DNA from: Anabaena catenula FACHB-362
GTDB taxonomy: Bacteria > Cyanobacteriota > Cyanobacteriia > Cyanobacteriales > Nostocaceae
DNA: 37,941 nt
Assembly: GCF_014698735.1 (NCBI RefSeq)
Contig: NZ_JACJTQ010000052.1
Coordinates: 1-37,941 of the forward strand
Reading direction: 5' to 3'
Under the pieces are notes generated by a model. It was not told the DNA's origin. It ran no database searches and worked only from the letters and a program-made list of their open reading frames with translations. Shown piece by piece: positions 8,587 to 17,227 of this stretch (position 1 is its first letter; the number at the start of each line of letters is the position of its first letter). Made by a program: the position numbers and the translations under genes.

Positions 8587-8661
8587 TTTAAGAAAGGTTA
8601 ATCAACGGAAAATTGATTTTAGATCCAATCTCAAATTTAAAATCCCCAATCTAAAATCATC

Positions 8662-9369
8662 ATGTCTCAACTCCAACGCATCACTATTAATCCTTCCCAA
8701 CTTCAAGAAACCCAGCTTTTATTAACACCCCAACAACAACACTATTTATTGCGGGTATTGCGCTTACGTGATGGGGATAAATTTATTGCTATGGATGGAA
8801 TCGGGAAATGGTGGTTAGCGCAGTTAACAGGAGAACAAGGACAGGTTTTAGAATTACTGGAAGTGAAAACAGAGTTACCTGTATCTATAACTTTGATGTT
8901 GGCTTTACCGAAAGGAAATGGCTTTGATGATGTTGTCAGATGTTGTACAGAGTTAGGAGTAACTTGTATTGTACCGATTTTGAGCGATCGCACTTTACTC
9001 AATCCCAGTCCGCAAAAACTAGAACGCTGGCGGCGCATTGCCGCAGAAGCCGCTGAACAATCAGAACGGGCTTTTGTCCCCACGATTTTAGAACCTCTAG
9101 CTTTTAGCACCGCTATGAGTGAATCTCTAGCGGAACATCGTTATATTTGTGAAGCACGTGGAGATTATCCACATCTCAAAAATGTGATTTCTCATACCTC
9201 TTCTGAAATAATTATCGCTATTGGTCCAGAGGGAGGATGGACAGAAAAAGAATTAGAACTAGCGATAGATAAAGGTTTTCAACCCATGTCTCTAGGCCGT
9301 CGTATTCTCCGCGCAGTCACAGCGCCAGTTGTTGCATTATCCTTGATTGCTGCTACTTGTGAAGTATAA
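8662..9369 (+). CDS. rsmE: 16S rRNA (uracil(1498)-N(3))-methyltransferase RsmE
   Basis: RsmE methylates N3 of U1498 in 16S rRNA using S-adenosylmethionine. The 235-residue length, the N-terminal PUA-like region (HYLLRVLRLRDGDKF) and the SPOUT-class C-terminal knot (IAIGPEGGWTEKE and SLGRRILRAVTA) fit the family well. Ser/Glu-rich MTase features such as KGNGFDDVVRCCTELGV and AAEQSERAFVP are present. ATG start at 8662. It lies downstream of the response regulator with a 75-bp AT-rich gap that contains degenerate AATCTAAAAT repeats. Confidence 0.95.
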   Translation: MSQLQRITINPSQLQETQLLLTPQQQHYLLRVLRLRDGDKFIAMDGIGKWWLAQLTGEQGQVLELLEVKTELPVSITLMLALPKGNGFDDVVRCCTELGVTCIVPILSDRTLLNPSPQKLERWRRIAAEAAEQSERAFVPTILEPLAFSTAMSESLAEHRYICEARGDYPHLKNVISHTSSEIIIAIGPEGGWTEKELELAIDKGFQPMSLGRRILRAVTAPVVALSLIAATCEV

Positions 9370-9382
9370 ATGATATATCTCA

Positions 9383-9430
9383 CGCACAACAATAACGCTT
9401 CTTTTGCGTCTTTGCGTCTTGGCGCGAGAC
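9383..9430. repeat. Degenerate TTTGCGTC repeat before the TPR gene
   Basis: Tandem TTTGCGTC units followed by TTGGCGCGAG lie between rsmE and the TPR gene. They are a diverged, reverse-orientation relative of the repeat at 4351-4387. An open frame can be extended through them to a TTG at 9404, but that extension encodes repeat sequence and is not used. Confidence 0.55.
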
Positions 9431-9454
9431 ATTCATTCAAGTTCATTAAAAGTC

Positions 9455-10534
9455 ATGCTGGAAGAAGTTATCGCCGCCTTTGAACGCAAAGACTATAATA
9501 CAGCCGCTAAATTAATTAAACATCTACTTAAAGAATCGCCAGAAAATCCTTGGGTACAATTCTATCTAGGACGCTTACATGAAGTTTCTGGAGAACGTCA
9601 GCGCGCAGAAAAAATTTACCGCCAACTACTACGGCTAACAACCCATAACAAAATTTTGTCACAAGCACGCCAAGGTTTACAGCGGTTAGAAGAAATTAAG
9701 CAAGAAGAAAAACAAAGAGCTATTTCTCAAGCTACAGAAAAACCCACTAACACCGAACCAGGAATATTAGTTTTAGAGCCAATTAGTAACGAACTAAAAG
9801 TTAAAGCCGCCCCAAAATTTGCCCAAATTATGCAGGTAGATTCCTACACAGCCAGACTAATACTACCAAGTCGCAATTGGAGAATATACCGCACAGGAAA
9901 AGTGGGCGAACTTGAATTTTATGGAACACAACTACAACAGGCTGGAATTCCTTGCTTCTGGTTGAGAATCCCACAAATTCAACAAATTCAAGTATTTCAA
10001 GTTAAATATTTCTCAGAATCTCAACCGAAACCCACCGTCGTTTGTCGCAATACAGAAAATCAAATTGGTTCTCTCAGCTTTGATTGGTCAGAAGTTACAG
10101 CCAGGGTTGTAGGACTATTGCCAATTTTTGAACAGGTTGTAGATGTTAACGCCCGTCGTCAACTAGAACGCAAAATCCAAACTCAAGATTATGCCCAATT
10201 TTGTGATTTACACTTGCCTGGAAGACGTAGCATTTTAAGAATTTATGACCAAGGTTATGAATTTCAGCAAGGTTTAGAAATTACTCCCCAACCCAGTCAA
10301 AATACAGTTAGAATTAATTGGAATGGTTTAATAAATTGGCTTGAGCAACAAATACCATCAGTCAAGGCTTGGTCAGATTTTAAGCCTTTTGCGGAAAAAA
10401 TTTTAGATCAAACAGAGGTGCTGAATCAAATTCCCTCTCAAGTTGACCTATTTCAGAGAGAAAAGAGCAATTGGGATTCAGCATTTCAGTTATACAGTGG
10501 AATTATTTTTCTAAAAAATGGGGTGAAACAATAA
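9455..10534 (+). CDS. Tetratricopeptide-repeat protein, conserved in cyanobacteria
   Basis: The 359-residue protein starts with one or two TPR-like helical hairpins (about residues 1-75: MLEEVIAAFERKDYNTAAKL, NPWVQFYLGRLHEVSGERQRAEKIYRQLL). A longer region of mixed beta/alpha follows with no domain I recognise (RLILPSRNWRIYRTGKVGEL, FYGTQLQQAGIPCFWLRI, and a GRRSILRIYDQGYEFQQG stretch). There is no signal peptide or membrane segment. The ATG at 9455 is preferred over upstream TTG codons in repeat DNA. TPR modules suggest a scaffolding role. Specific function unknown. Confidence 0.82.
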   Translation: MLEEVIAAFERKDYNTAAKLIKHLLKESPENPWVQFYLGRLHEVSGERQRAEKIYRQLLRLTTHNKILSQARQGLQRLEEIKQEEKQRAISQATEKPTNTEPGILVLEPISNELKVKAAPKFAQIMQVDSYTARLILPSRNWRIYRTGKVGELEFYGTQLQQAGIPCFWLRIPQIQQIQVFQVKYFSESQPKPTVVCRNTENQIGSLSFDWSEVTARVVGLLPIFEQVVDVNARRQLERKIQTQDYAQFCDLHLPGRRSILRIYDQGYEFQQGLEITPQPSQNTVRINWNGLINWLEQQIPSVKAWSDFKPFAEKILDQTEVLNQIPSQVDLFQREKSNWDSAFQLYSGIIFLKNGVKQ

Positions 10535-10539
10535 ATAAT

Positions 10540-10694
<155 letters not shown>

Positions 10695-10704
10695 AATAAA
10701 TTTG

Positions 10705-10732
10705 GTAGAGACGTTGTATGTAACATCTCTAC
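10705..10732. repeat. Diverged copy of the 28-bp palindrome
   Basis: GTAGAGACGTTGTA followed by TGTAACATCTCTAC has the same ends as the perfect palindromes at 5459 and 28683. In the minus-strand RNA the single arm mismatch becomes a G-U pair, so the stem is preserved. It lies in the 3' region of the gene at 10767-11171, and like the 5459 copy it is followed by ATTCTTT. Confidence 0.7.
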
Positions 10733-10766
10733 ATTCTTTTCCGTAGATATCTAATGCTCCATTAAT

Positions 10767-11171
10767 TTACCCAGGAGTTTTCACCTGAGTGGCCATATCT
10801 AGGAAGACATTCATATTTGCTCCTGGACGACGACGAACATTAGTAGCTGTAGGAACTAGATACTTAGGTGCAAAAGTAGTTTCAGTTGGTACTGCTGGTT
10901 TAGCGGGTTCGGCTTTGGGGGCTGGTGTTTTCGCGGGTTCTGTTTTGGTTGCTTTAGCAGATTTTGCTTTAGCAGGTTTTGCTTTAGCAGGTTTTTCTGT
11001 CGCTGCTGGTGCGGAGGTTGTTACAGTTGCGGCTACTGGCTTAACTGGTGCTGGTTTGGTTTCAGTCGCTTCTTCTTTTAGTTCTAAGTAGTAACTGTTA
11101 TCTTTTTTGCGAAACAGTCCAGTGATGAAGCCCAGAATTCCACCGATTAAATTTTTGATAAACCCAAACAT
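10767..11171 (-). CDS. Small Lys/Ala/Pro-rich protein with hydrophobic N terminus
   Basis: The 134-residue protein begins with a Gly/Phe/Ile-rich amphipathic or membrane-associating segment (FGFIKNLIGGILGFITGLF, residues 2-20) followed by RKK. The centre (about 45-95) is low-complexity with repeated PAKAKPAKAKSAKA-type units reminiscent of histone H1-like tails. The C-terminal end (YLVPTATNVRRRPGANMNVFLDMA) is less repetitive and may be the conserved part. GGAG precedes the ATG by 8 bases, which supports a real gene. A linker tethering something to a membrane is one reading. The function is not known to me. Confidence 0.72.
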   Translation of the reverse strand: MFGFIKNLIGGILGFITGLFRKKDNSYYLELKEEATETKPAPVKPVAATVTTSAPAATEKPAKAKPAKAKSAKATKTEPAKTPAPKAEPAKPAVPTETTFAPKYLVPTATNVRRRPGANMNVFLDMATQVKTPG

Positions 11172-11483
11172 GACAATTTCTCCTGTTTTTAATATCTTCC
11201 AATATCACCGTAATTATTAATTATTACAGCATAGTGTTACATTTTGTTGAGCTAGTTGTTTCTGGTCATAACCACTAGGGGTTTCTACTCATGACAACTA
11301 CTGACAATCTTTGAAGACTGCGAACTAATTATTAAATTTTACTGTCACTAGGAGCAAGATTCTGAGACTTCACTTAACAAAAATTTACAATAACTAGTGA
11401 GCTAAAAAAACTGTCATAGCCTGGTTGCTGCTGAAAATGATACTCAGTTAGATTTTCTACAGAGTTAATACATCAGAGCATCC
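11172..11483. other. Intergenic region, nothing clear
   Basis: This 312-bp divergent spacer between the small Lys/Ala/Pro-rich gene and the lipase-like gene is AT-rich. It must hold both promoters, but I see no convincing promoter pair, repeat or RNA structure. Confidence 0.5.
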
Positions 11484-12152
11484 ATGAATACTGAACAGCT
11501 ACAACGCAATCCCGTTTTATTAGTACATGGTCTTAATGACACCGGCGCAGTTTTCAATAAAATGGCGCTTTACCTCAGACAACGGGATTGGTCTGTACAT
11601 ACCCTAGATTTATCACCTAATAATGGTGCTGGAGTTTTGGATAAATTAGCACAGCAAGTAGCTGATTATGTGGCTGCAACCTTTGAACCAGAACAAGCAT
11701 TAGATGTGGTGGGATTTAGCATGGGTGGAATTGTCAGCCGTTATTATATTCAAAGATTGGGGGGAATCAATAATGTGAAGCGGTTTATCACCATTTCATC
11801 ACCTCATCAAGGAACTGTTGTAGCTTATGGTTCTTGGCTTCCTGGTGCTGTGCAAATGCGTCCTAACAGTGCTTTGCTTCAGGATTTGAATTCTGATGTT
11901 CAGATGTTGCAACAGTTGAATTTTACATCTATTTGGACACCTTATGATTTGATGATTGTACCGCCTCGGAGTTCACAAATGCCTGTCGGTAAGGAATTTA
12001 CTTTACCAGTTGCACTCCACCCTTGGATGTTGACAGATTCTCGGACTTTGGCAATAGTAGCAGATGCTTTAGCCGCAGCGATTACACCCTATCCCCAATC
12101 TGGGTATGTTCAGAATTCTCAAAAATCGCCTCTGAATGTCGATAATACTTAA
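11484..12152 (+). CDS. Lipase/esterase-like alpha/beta hydrolase
   Basis: The 222-residue protein has the triacylglycerol-lipase-like alpha/beta hydrolase signature. The oxyanion HG motif is in VLLVHGLNDTG (residues 11-21), the nucleophile elbow GFSMGG has Ser79, and a likely Asp (around 155, YDLMIVPP) and His (about 178, ALHPWML) complete the triad. SSPHQGT after the elbow is typical of bacterial lipases. There is no signal peptide, so it probably acts in the cytoplasm or on membranes. Its last 71 bp overlap the convergent VOC gene. Substrate unknown. Confidence 0.87.
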   Translation: MNTEQLQRNPVLLVHGLNDTGAVFNKMALYLRQRDWSVHTLDLSPNNGAGVLDKLAQQVADYVAATFEPEQALDVVGFSMGGIVSRYYIQRLGGINNVKRFITISSPHQGTVVAYGSWLPGAVQMRPNSALLQDLNSDVQMLQQLNFTSIWTPYDLMIVPPRSSQMPVGKEFTLPVALHPWMLTDSRTLAIVADALAAAITPYPQSGYVQNSQKSPLNVDNT

Positions 12153-12513
12153 ATTCCATTAAGTTATAAAAAGGATCTTCTAAAAAGAAAGTGTGATGTT
12201 CGAGGGGAGAACCAACAAAGCGGCTTTTCGGTTCTTCTCTAAAATTTAGCTGTTTGTTTTTTGCTTTTTCTAGTAATTCTTGCCAATCTTGTTCATAGGT
12301 AAAAATTAGCCCAAAATGTCGAGGATAAATATTTTTCTGGGGTGTTAGGATGTCTTTCGTTGTATGTGCTACTAATTGATGTCCGTAAAGATTGAGAATC
12401 AAAGCGTGGGGGTTTTCTCGTCCGGGAATGCAACCTAAGCCATCAACATAAAAGGCTTTGGTTTGGGGGATATTGGTGACGGGGAAAGCAAGGTGAAATA
12501 AGGTTTTGTTCAT
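12082..12513 (-). CDS. VOC (glyoxalase/bleomycin-resistance/dioxygenase) family protein
   Basis: The 143-residue protein shows the paired beta-alpha-beta-beta-beta fold of the VOC superfamily: FHLAFPVTNIPQTKAFYVDGLG at the N terminus and HTFFLEDPFYNLMEFKYY near the C terminus. Candidate metal ligands include His7, His70-75 region (PRHFGLIF) and Glu in NLMEFK. No substrate can be predicted. The 3' end overlaps the convergent lipase gene by 71 bp, and its C-terminal tail (about residues 130-143) is encoded in that overlap and may be non-conserved. Confidence 0.87.
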   Translation of the reverse strand: MNKTLFHLAFPVTNIPQTKAFYVDGLGCIPGRENPHALILNLYGHQLVAHTTKDILTPQKNIYPRHFGLIFTYEQDWQELLEKAKNKQLNFREEPKSRFVGSPLEHHTFFLEDPFYNLMEFKYYRHSEAIFENSEHTQIGDRV

Positions 12514-12578
12514 GGTGGAGGTGGGTTAGAGAATAAAAGTAGGATTTTGTAACTGGTTATGGAATTAGTATCAGTTAT

Positions 12579-15203
12579 TTACAAAGATTGAACTTCAATT
12601 TCTGTTTGGACTTCTGTTTGAACTTCTGTTTCAATTTGAGCCTCAACCATTGGGGTATAAATGGAAATATCAGCTTGTATTGCTTCAAAACTCACAACTA
12701 AAGAGTATGGAACACTAGCTTCTGGATCATTGTTCCAACCTTCATGTCCAACTACTGCAATAGAAAAAAATTCTGTGAGTTCAAATGAATTTACAACAAC
12801 CCAATCTTTTTGAAGAGTTCCTGAGCTTCTAGAAACACCATCTATTTTTCCGTAGTTTTTTGACCTTTTACCAAGAGTCCATTGAAAACCTTTGTCTCCC
12901 TTTTCAGAATCTTTTGGAGTATCATCCTCTTTCAAAATTCTTTCTAGAAACTTCTCTGTATCTTCTCCTTTTTTACTACAGTCCCAATCCAGCCAAGTTG
13001 AAAGATATTTTCGGCGATTTCTGCGGGTTCGGCGTGGTTGTGCTTTGTACGATAAAGTAACTTCTACAAGAATCTTAAAATTCTCTCCTGGAGAACGTAA
13101 TTTTTCTGGCAGTTTTACTTGGTAAACATGAGCTTGTTTAGCTACAATTCGGCGTTCTCCTATTGTCATTAAAGTAATACGATTGGGAGCATTACCTAAA
13201 GCGCGATCAACATTAGGAAGACCATAACCAATTTGACGAACAACATGAAGTTTATTAACTTCATCAGCCATTGTCCATTCTGGCCATCTTGCGGATTGTA
13301 CTATTAATGCACGGTAAAGAAGGCAACTTTCATTAGGTAATTCAGCAGCTAGACGGGCAGCAATATGACTTACTTTTGGTGCTGCAAAGGAAGTACCAAC
13401 TTTATCATATCCAACTGCTGGACCGCCATACAAAGTTGAACGTACTAATTCGGGAGCTACATCTTTATGGAGAATAATATTAGGTGGTGTACCTTCATCT
13501 TTTACTAAATCACCACCATATTCAACTACTTCTGGTTTAATAGTATTCCAAATTCCAAAACCAGAACATGAAAAGGCTGAAGGTTGCTCCCTTTGTGCAA
13601 TAGAAGAATAAGGTGGTACATGATAAGAATTTAAGGCAATTGAACCAACTGTTAAAGCTTGAAAACTTTGTGCAGGGTTAGCAATTCTACACGAATTTTC
13701 TAGCAGATAATCTGGGTATAGCCTATTTGCTGAAAGATGCTCTCGTATAGACAATCTTGTAATAGGTTTCTTAGGATAAGGAACTTTAGGTAAATTACCT
13801 GCTGCTACAATTACAAGGATATCTTTTTGCCATGTTAAATTATCAATGGTTGATGCCCATGCACTCATATATCTAGTAAGACATGGAGATTGTCCAGTTA
13901 TAGAGTGATTAAAAATTCTCGTTGATGTTAAATCATGATAAAACTCCACGATATCTTTCAATAGCTGAGGTGGAAATACTTGAATAGGTAGGTAGCAATC
14001 AGCATCAAGCACTCTAGCATTTTGTATCCAGCAAATAGCTTTTTCTTTACCACTACGAGGTATTTTTCTCGGATAAAGCAATGCACCAGCAACCATCGTT
14101 CCATGTCCGCCATTTTTTACATAATCAGGAGTTTTACCAGTTTCACCGGGAACCCAAGAAGTTGAATTTTGTGAATCAATTGCTACCTTTAATAAAGAAT
14201 GCATTTCTTGAATACCACTATCTATAATGCATACTTTTGGAGCATTATAATCTGCTGCTTCCAGTTGAAAATTTGGAGTGCTAGAATCAGGTAATTCTTC
14301 CTGATTTAGCATTTCGGAAAACTGATCTGGTGAACTAATTTCAAAAATGTAGGGGAAGTTTTCTACTAAATCTTTTAGACCTTTACCTGAAATTTGAATT
14401 CGACAAGAAAAACTGTCAGGTAAACGAACTGTACCAAGTTCACCCCCATCATCTTGAAAACCTTTAATAATATTGCCTTTATAAAATTCAATAATCTCTT
14501 CAAATTCATCTTGCCTTTCCCATGATAGTTTCTCCCATTCATTTTCTGTTAACTGACGTTTTGGAATCCAATTATTAACTTTTTTTGTAAAACTCTCATC
14601 AGTATCATGAGATTGTCGTTTGGGATAATTAGGTAACTTTGTTGCAGTTCCTACACAAGCAACACCTACATCAACAGTATAAATTTGTTCTTCTTTTATT
14701 GGAAGCCAATTTTCATATAATTCAGCAAATAAAGTAGGAGAAAGAATTAATTCGGGCTTTTTTTTACCATCTATTATTTCCCAAATTTCGGCAACTTTAT
14801 TACCACCATATTCCTCATTTATAAATTTTTCTATTTTTTTCTGGAGTTCACTAAGTTCTATATCTGCCGATGCACCAATAATATATCCATCTTCTGTATC
14901 AGCAATCAATTCAATGCCATAAGCTTTCAAACCATCTGGATCAAAAGAACCAGGATCAATTTGTAAGATAATACGTCGAGATTTAAATTGGGGATGTTCT
15001 TCTTCTGGTTTTTCTTGAGTATCCTGCTGCCAATCAAAAATCACAGATTCAAGCGAACCCTTTAATTTACTTCCATGTCCCTGCCGATTACTAAGATTAG
15101 TAATTGTTTGAAGACTCTTTGTGCTGCGACCTCGCAGTACAGCACGTCCTTCAGTTGTTAACTTAAGCTGAATATGCGGAAAACCCTGAGAACTTTGAAC
15201 CAT
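12579..15203 (-). CDS. ietS: Subtilisin-like (S8) protease of an IetAS-type defence pair
   Basis: This 874-residue protein carries an S8 catalytic domain at about residues 320-640 with the full triad: Asp328 (VCIIDSG), His367 (GGHGTMVAG) and Ser605 (GTSFAAPKVSH), plus the oxyanion Asn470 (VAAGN). About 320 residues precede the protease and 230 follow it, with no signal peptide, so it acts inside the cell. It lies 28 bp downstream of a AAA ATPase gene on the same strand. That two-gene arrangement matches IetAS, an ATPase plus S8 protease system reported as anti-phage (from memory, Gao and colleagues 2020). The C terminus has a QTEVQTEIEVQ low-complexity tail. GGAG lies 6 bases before the ATG. 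The protease call is certain; the defence role is by architecture. Confidence 0.85.
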   Translation of the reverse strand: MVQSSQGFPHIQLKLTTEGRAVLRGRSTKSLQTITNLSNRQGHGSKLKGSLESVIFDWQQDTQEKPEEEHPQFKSRRIILQIDPGSFDPDGLKAYGIELIADTEDGYIIGASADIELSELQKKIEKFINEEYGGNKVAEIWEIIDGKKKPELILSPTLFAELYENWLPIKEEQIYTVDVGVACVGTATKLPNYPKRQSHDTDESFTKKVNNWIPKRQLTENEWEKLSWERQDEFEEIIEFYKGNIIKGFQDDGGELGTVRLPDSFSCRIQISGKGLKDLVENFPYIFEISSPDQFSEMLNQEELPDSSTPNFQLEAADYNAPKVCIIDSGIQEMHSLLKVAIDSQNSTSWVPGETGKTPDYVKNGGHGTMVAGALLYPRKIPRSGKEKAICWIQNARVLDADCYLPIQVFPPQLLKDIVEFYHDLTSTRIFNHSITGQSPCLTRYMSAWASTIDNLTWQKDILVIVAAGNLPKVPYPKKPITRLSIREHLSANRLYPDYLLENSCRIANPAQSFQALTVGSIALNSYHVPPYSSIAQREQPSAFSCSGFGIWNTIKPEVVEYGGDLVKDEGTPPNIILHKDVAPELVRSTLYGGPAVGYDKVGTSFAAPKVSHIAARLAAELPNESCLLYRALIVQSARWPEWTMADEVNKLHVVRQIGYGLPNVDRALGNAPNRITLMTIGERRIVAKQAHVYQVKLPEKLRSPGENFKILVEVTLSYKAQPRRTRRNRRKYLSTWLDWDCSKKGEDTEKFLERILKEDDTPKDSEKGDKGFQWTLGKRSKNYGKIDGVSRSSGTLQKDWVVVNSFELTEFFSIAVVGHEGWNNDPEASVPYSLVVSFEAIQADISIYTPMVEAQIETEVQTEVQTEIEVQSL

Positions 15204-15231
15204 TTTTTTCTCCAGACACCAAAAATTAATA

Positions 15232-16254
15232 CTAGGAAACCTTAATTTCTGTGATCGCTTCTTCTAAGTGTTCCTGAATCACTAACTCCTCTCGCTCCAA
15301 AATCGCTCGTTTAGCCGCATCCTGAGCAACTCTGACAGCTTGAGCCGCAGAAAAATCTCTCATCTGTTCAATAATCCTTGGCCAGTTGATAGATCCCACT
15401 TCAATAGCAGATAGTGTTTCCTTTAGTATAAATTCTAGCTCTTGTTCTCCCGGTTTGGGTACTGCAATCAAATCATCAAATCTTCTCCAAAGGGCAGTAT
15501 CCAAAGATTTATTCAAGTTTGTAGCCGCTACTAAAAGACCGGAAGAGGGTTGATATTCATCCAGAATTTGCAAAAATGTATTTACAACTCGCTTAATTTC
15601 TCCTACTTCTTGATTGTCCTCTCTTGATTTAGCAATCGAGTCACATTCATCAAGAAACAACAAACATGGATTTTTTGAAGCATCCTCAAATACAAGTCTT
15701 AAATTACTGGCAGTCTCCCCTAAAAAAGACGACACCATTGCATCAAAACGTACTTTTAAAAGCGGTAAACCTGTATTCCAAGCTAAACGTTCTGCTCCTA
15801 ATGTTTTTCCACAACCAGGAGGTCCATAAAGGAGAATTTTTTGTCTGTAACGCAGTCCATGATGAGCTAGTCTATCTCTTGCTGCATATTCACGCTCAAT
15901 TCTTTGGAAACGCTTCTCAATCTTTTCCGGCAATACCATGTAATGACGTAGTTTATCCCTTGGTATACTTGTTACCAGAGGAAGATTAAAACGCTTACTG
16001 CTTGGTAATTCACTTAAACCCTGTAAGTTTTCTGGTGCTGTTCGCGTAGCGTCTCGAAGAGAGGGAACAGGTTTAATAAAGTCGGGAGATTGCTCCTTGG
16101 ATTTCTTTTTAGTAATATTCTCTAACTGGTCAGCAAGAAGAGTATGTCCTTTGCTGCGTTCTTCTTCTATAACTAGATATGTGAGTTTATCAATCGCTTC
16201 TTGATCTGAACTAGCGATCGCCCTAAAAAACCTTTTGAGAAGCTCTCCTTTCAT
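15232..16254 (-). CDS. ietA: AAA ATPase of an IetAS-type defence pair
   Basis: The 340-residue protein is a single-module AAA ATPase with Walker A GPPGCGKT (144-151), Walker B LLFLDECD (198-205), a sensor-1 Asn in VAATN and an arginine-rich second region (ALWRRFDDLIAVP). An N-terminal helical region (1-95) probably contacts the partner. It precedes the S8 protease gene by 28 bp, so the two are probably co-transcribed; by analogy the ATPase may sense infection or deliver substrates. Residues 65-72 (SLRDATRT) are encoded by a small dispersed repeat, inserted in frame in the linker before the ATPase core, apparently tolerated. GAGAGG precedes the ATG. Confidence 0.85.
   Translation of the reverse strand: MKGELLKRFFRAIASSDQEAIDKLTYLVIEEERSKGHTLLADQLENITKKKSKEQSPDFIKPVPSLRDATRTAPENLQGLSELPSSKRFNLPLVTSIPRDKLRHYMVLPEKIEKRFQRIEREYAARDRLAHHGLRYRQKILLYGPPGCGKTLGAERLAWNTGLPLLKVRFDAMVSSFLGETASNLRLVFEDASKNPCLLFLDECDSIAKSREDNQEVGEIKRVVNTFLQILDEYQPSSGLLVAATNLNKSLDTALWRRFDDLIAVPKPGEQELEFILKETLSAIEVGSINWPRIIEQMRDFSAAQAVRVAQDAAKRAILEREELVIQEHLEEAITEIKVS
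16040..16062. repeat. Small dispersed repeat inside ietA
   Basis: The 23-bp sequence beginning GTTCGCGTAGCGTCTCGAAG is identical to one at 17445-17467 in the opposite orientation. Here it is read on the minus strand as SLRDATRT in the N-terminal linker of the ATPase. Confidence 0.88.
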
Positions 16255-16404
16255 ATTGCCTCTCTCCGCAAAAATAGCAATTTCTTATTTATATAGTACA
16301 AGTATACTATTAAACGTAGTGCATTACAAATTATAACGTGATCACGAGATCTATAGTGATTATATTAAGTTTTACAAATTGCATTTTGTCGATCTGACCA
16401 AATA

Positions 16405-17208
16405 ATGAAGACAGACACCATATTTTACACTCTCCTACAAAATCTCCCCAGCGTCTTATTTGAACTGCTGGAAAAACCACCCCAACTAGCTGTACACTAC
16501 GAATTTTCATCAGTAGAAATCAAAGAACTAGCACGTCGCATAGATGGTGTATTTCTACCTAAAGCCGAGTACCCAGAAGATCCGATTTATTTTGTTGAAG
16601 TCCAATTTCAGCCCGATGAAGATTTATACTGGCGGTTAATTACAGAAGTATTTCTTTACTTAAACCAATATAAGCCTGATAAATCATGGCAAGCTGTAGT
16701 ATTGTGGGCAAAACGTAGTCTTGATCCTGGAATACCTTTTGCATATCAAACTTCGCTTGCTGCTGGACAAATTCATGTAGTTTATTTAGATGAATTAACT
16801 GATACATCATCTTCAATTGGTTTAGGAATTATTAAATTAGTAGTTGCGCCTGAAGATGAAGCAGTACAAACAGCAAGAAGTTTAATTAATTTAGTACAAC
16901 AAGCAGATGCGGCCAACAGTCGTTATCTTTTAGAATTAGTAGAAAGAATGCTAATTTACAAGTTTTCCACCTATAGCCGTCAGGAGTTAGAAGCGATGTT
17001 TGGATTAACAGAATGGCGACAAACCAGATTTTATCAAGAAGTTAAGGAAGAAGTTCAGGAAGAAACTCAGCTAAAAACTAAGCTAGAAACAATTCCTCGT
17101 CTTTTGAAAATGGGGTTGAGTGTAGAACAAATTGCCGAAGCACTAGAATTAAACATTGAAGTTGTACAACAAGTAATGAAACAGCAAAGTAAAAAAGAAT
17201 CTGAATAA
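16405..17208 (+). CDS. Rpn family / DUF2887 PD-(D/E)XK nuclease-like protein
   Basis: The 267-residue protein resembles the DUF2887 branch of Rpn proteins (recombination-promoting nuclease or transposase-like). The nuclease-fold motifs are ARRIDGVFLP and YFVEVQFQ, giving Asp then Glu-x-Gln, followed by a helical C-terminal region with a coiled-coil stretch (KEEVQEETQLKTKLETIPRL) and a helix-turn-helix-like end (LSVEQIAEALELNIEVVQQV). It is divergent from ietA with a 150-bp spacer and is convergent with the Uma2 gene 19 bp away. Such genes are common and mobile in cyanobacteria. Confidence 0.9.
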   Translation: MKTDTIFYTLLQNLPSVLFELLEKPPQLAVHYEFSSVEIKELARRIDGVFLPKAEYPEDPIYFVEVQFQPDEDLYWRLITEVFLYLNQYKPDKSWQAVVLWAKRSLDPGIPFAYQTSLAAGQIHVVYLDELTDTSSSIGLGIIKLVVAPEDEAVQTARSLINLVQQADAANSRYLLELVERMLIYKFSTYSRQELEAMFGLTEWRQTRFYQEVKEEVQEETQLKTKLETIPRLLKMGLSVEQIAEALELNIEVVQQVMKQQSKKESE

Positions 17209-17227
17209 CTTTATATTAACTGCAAAT

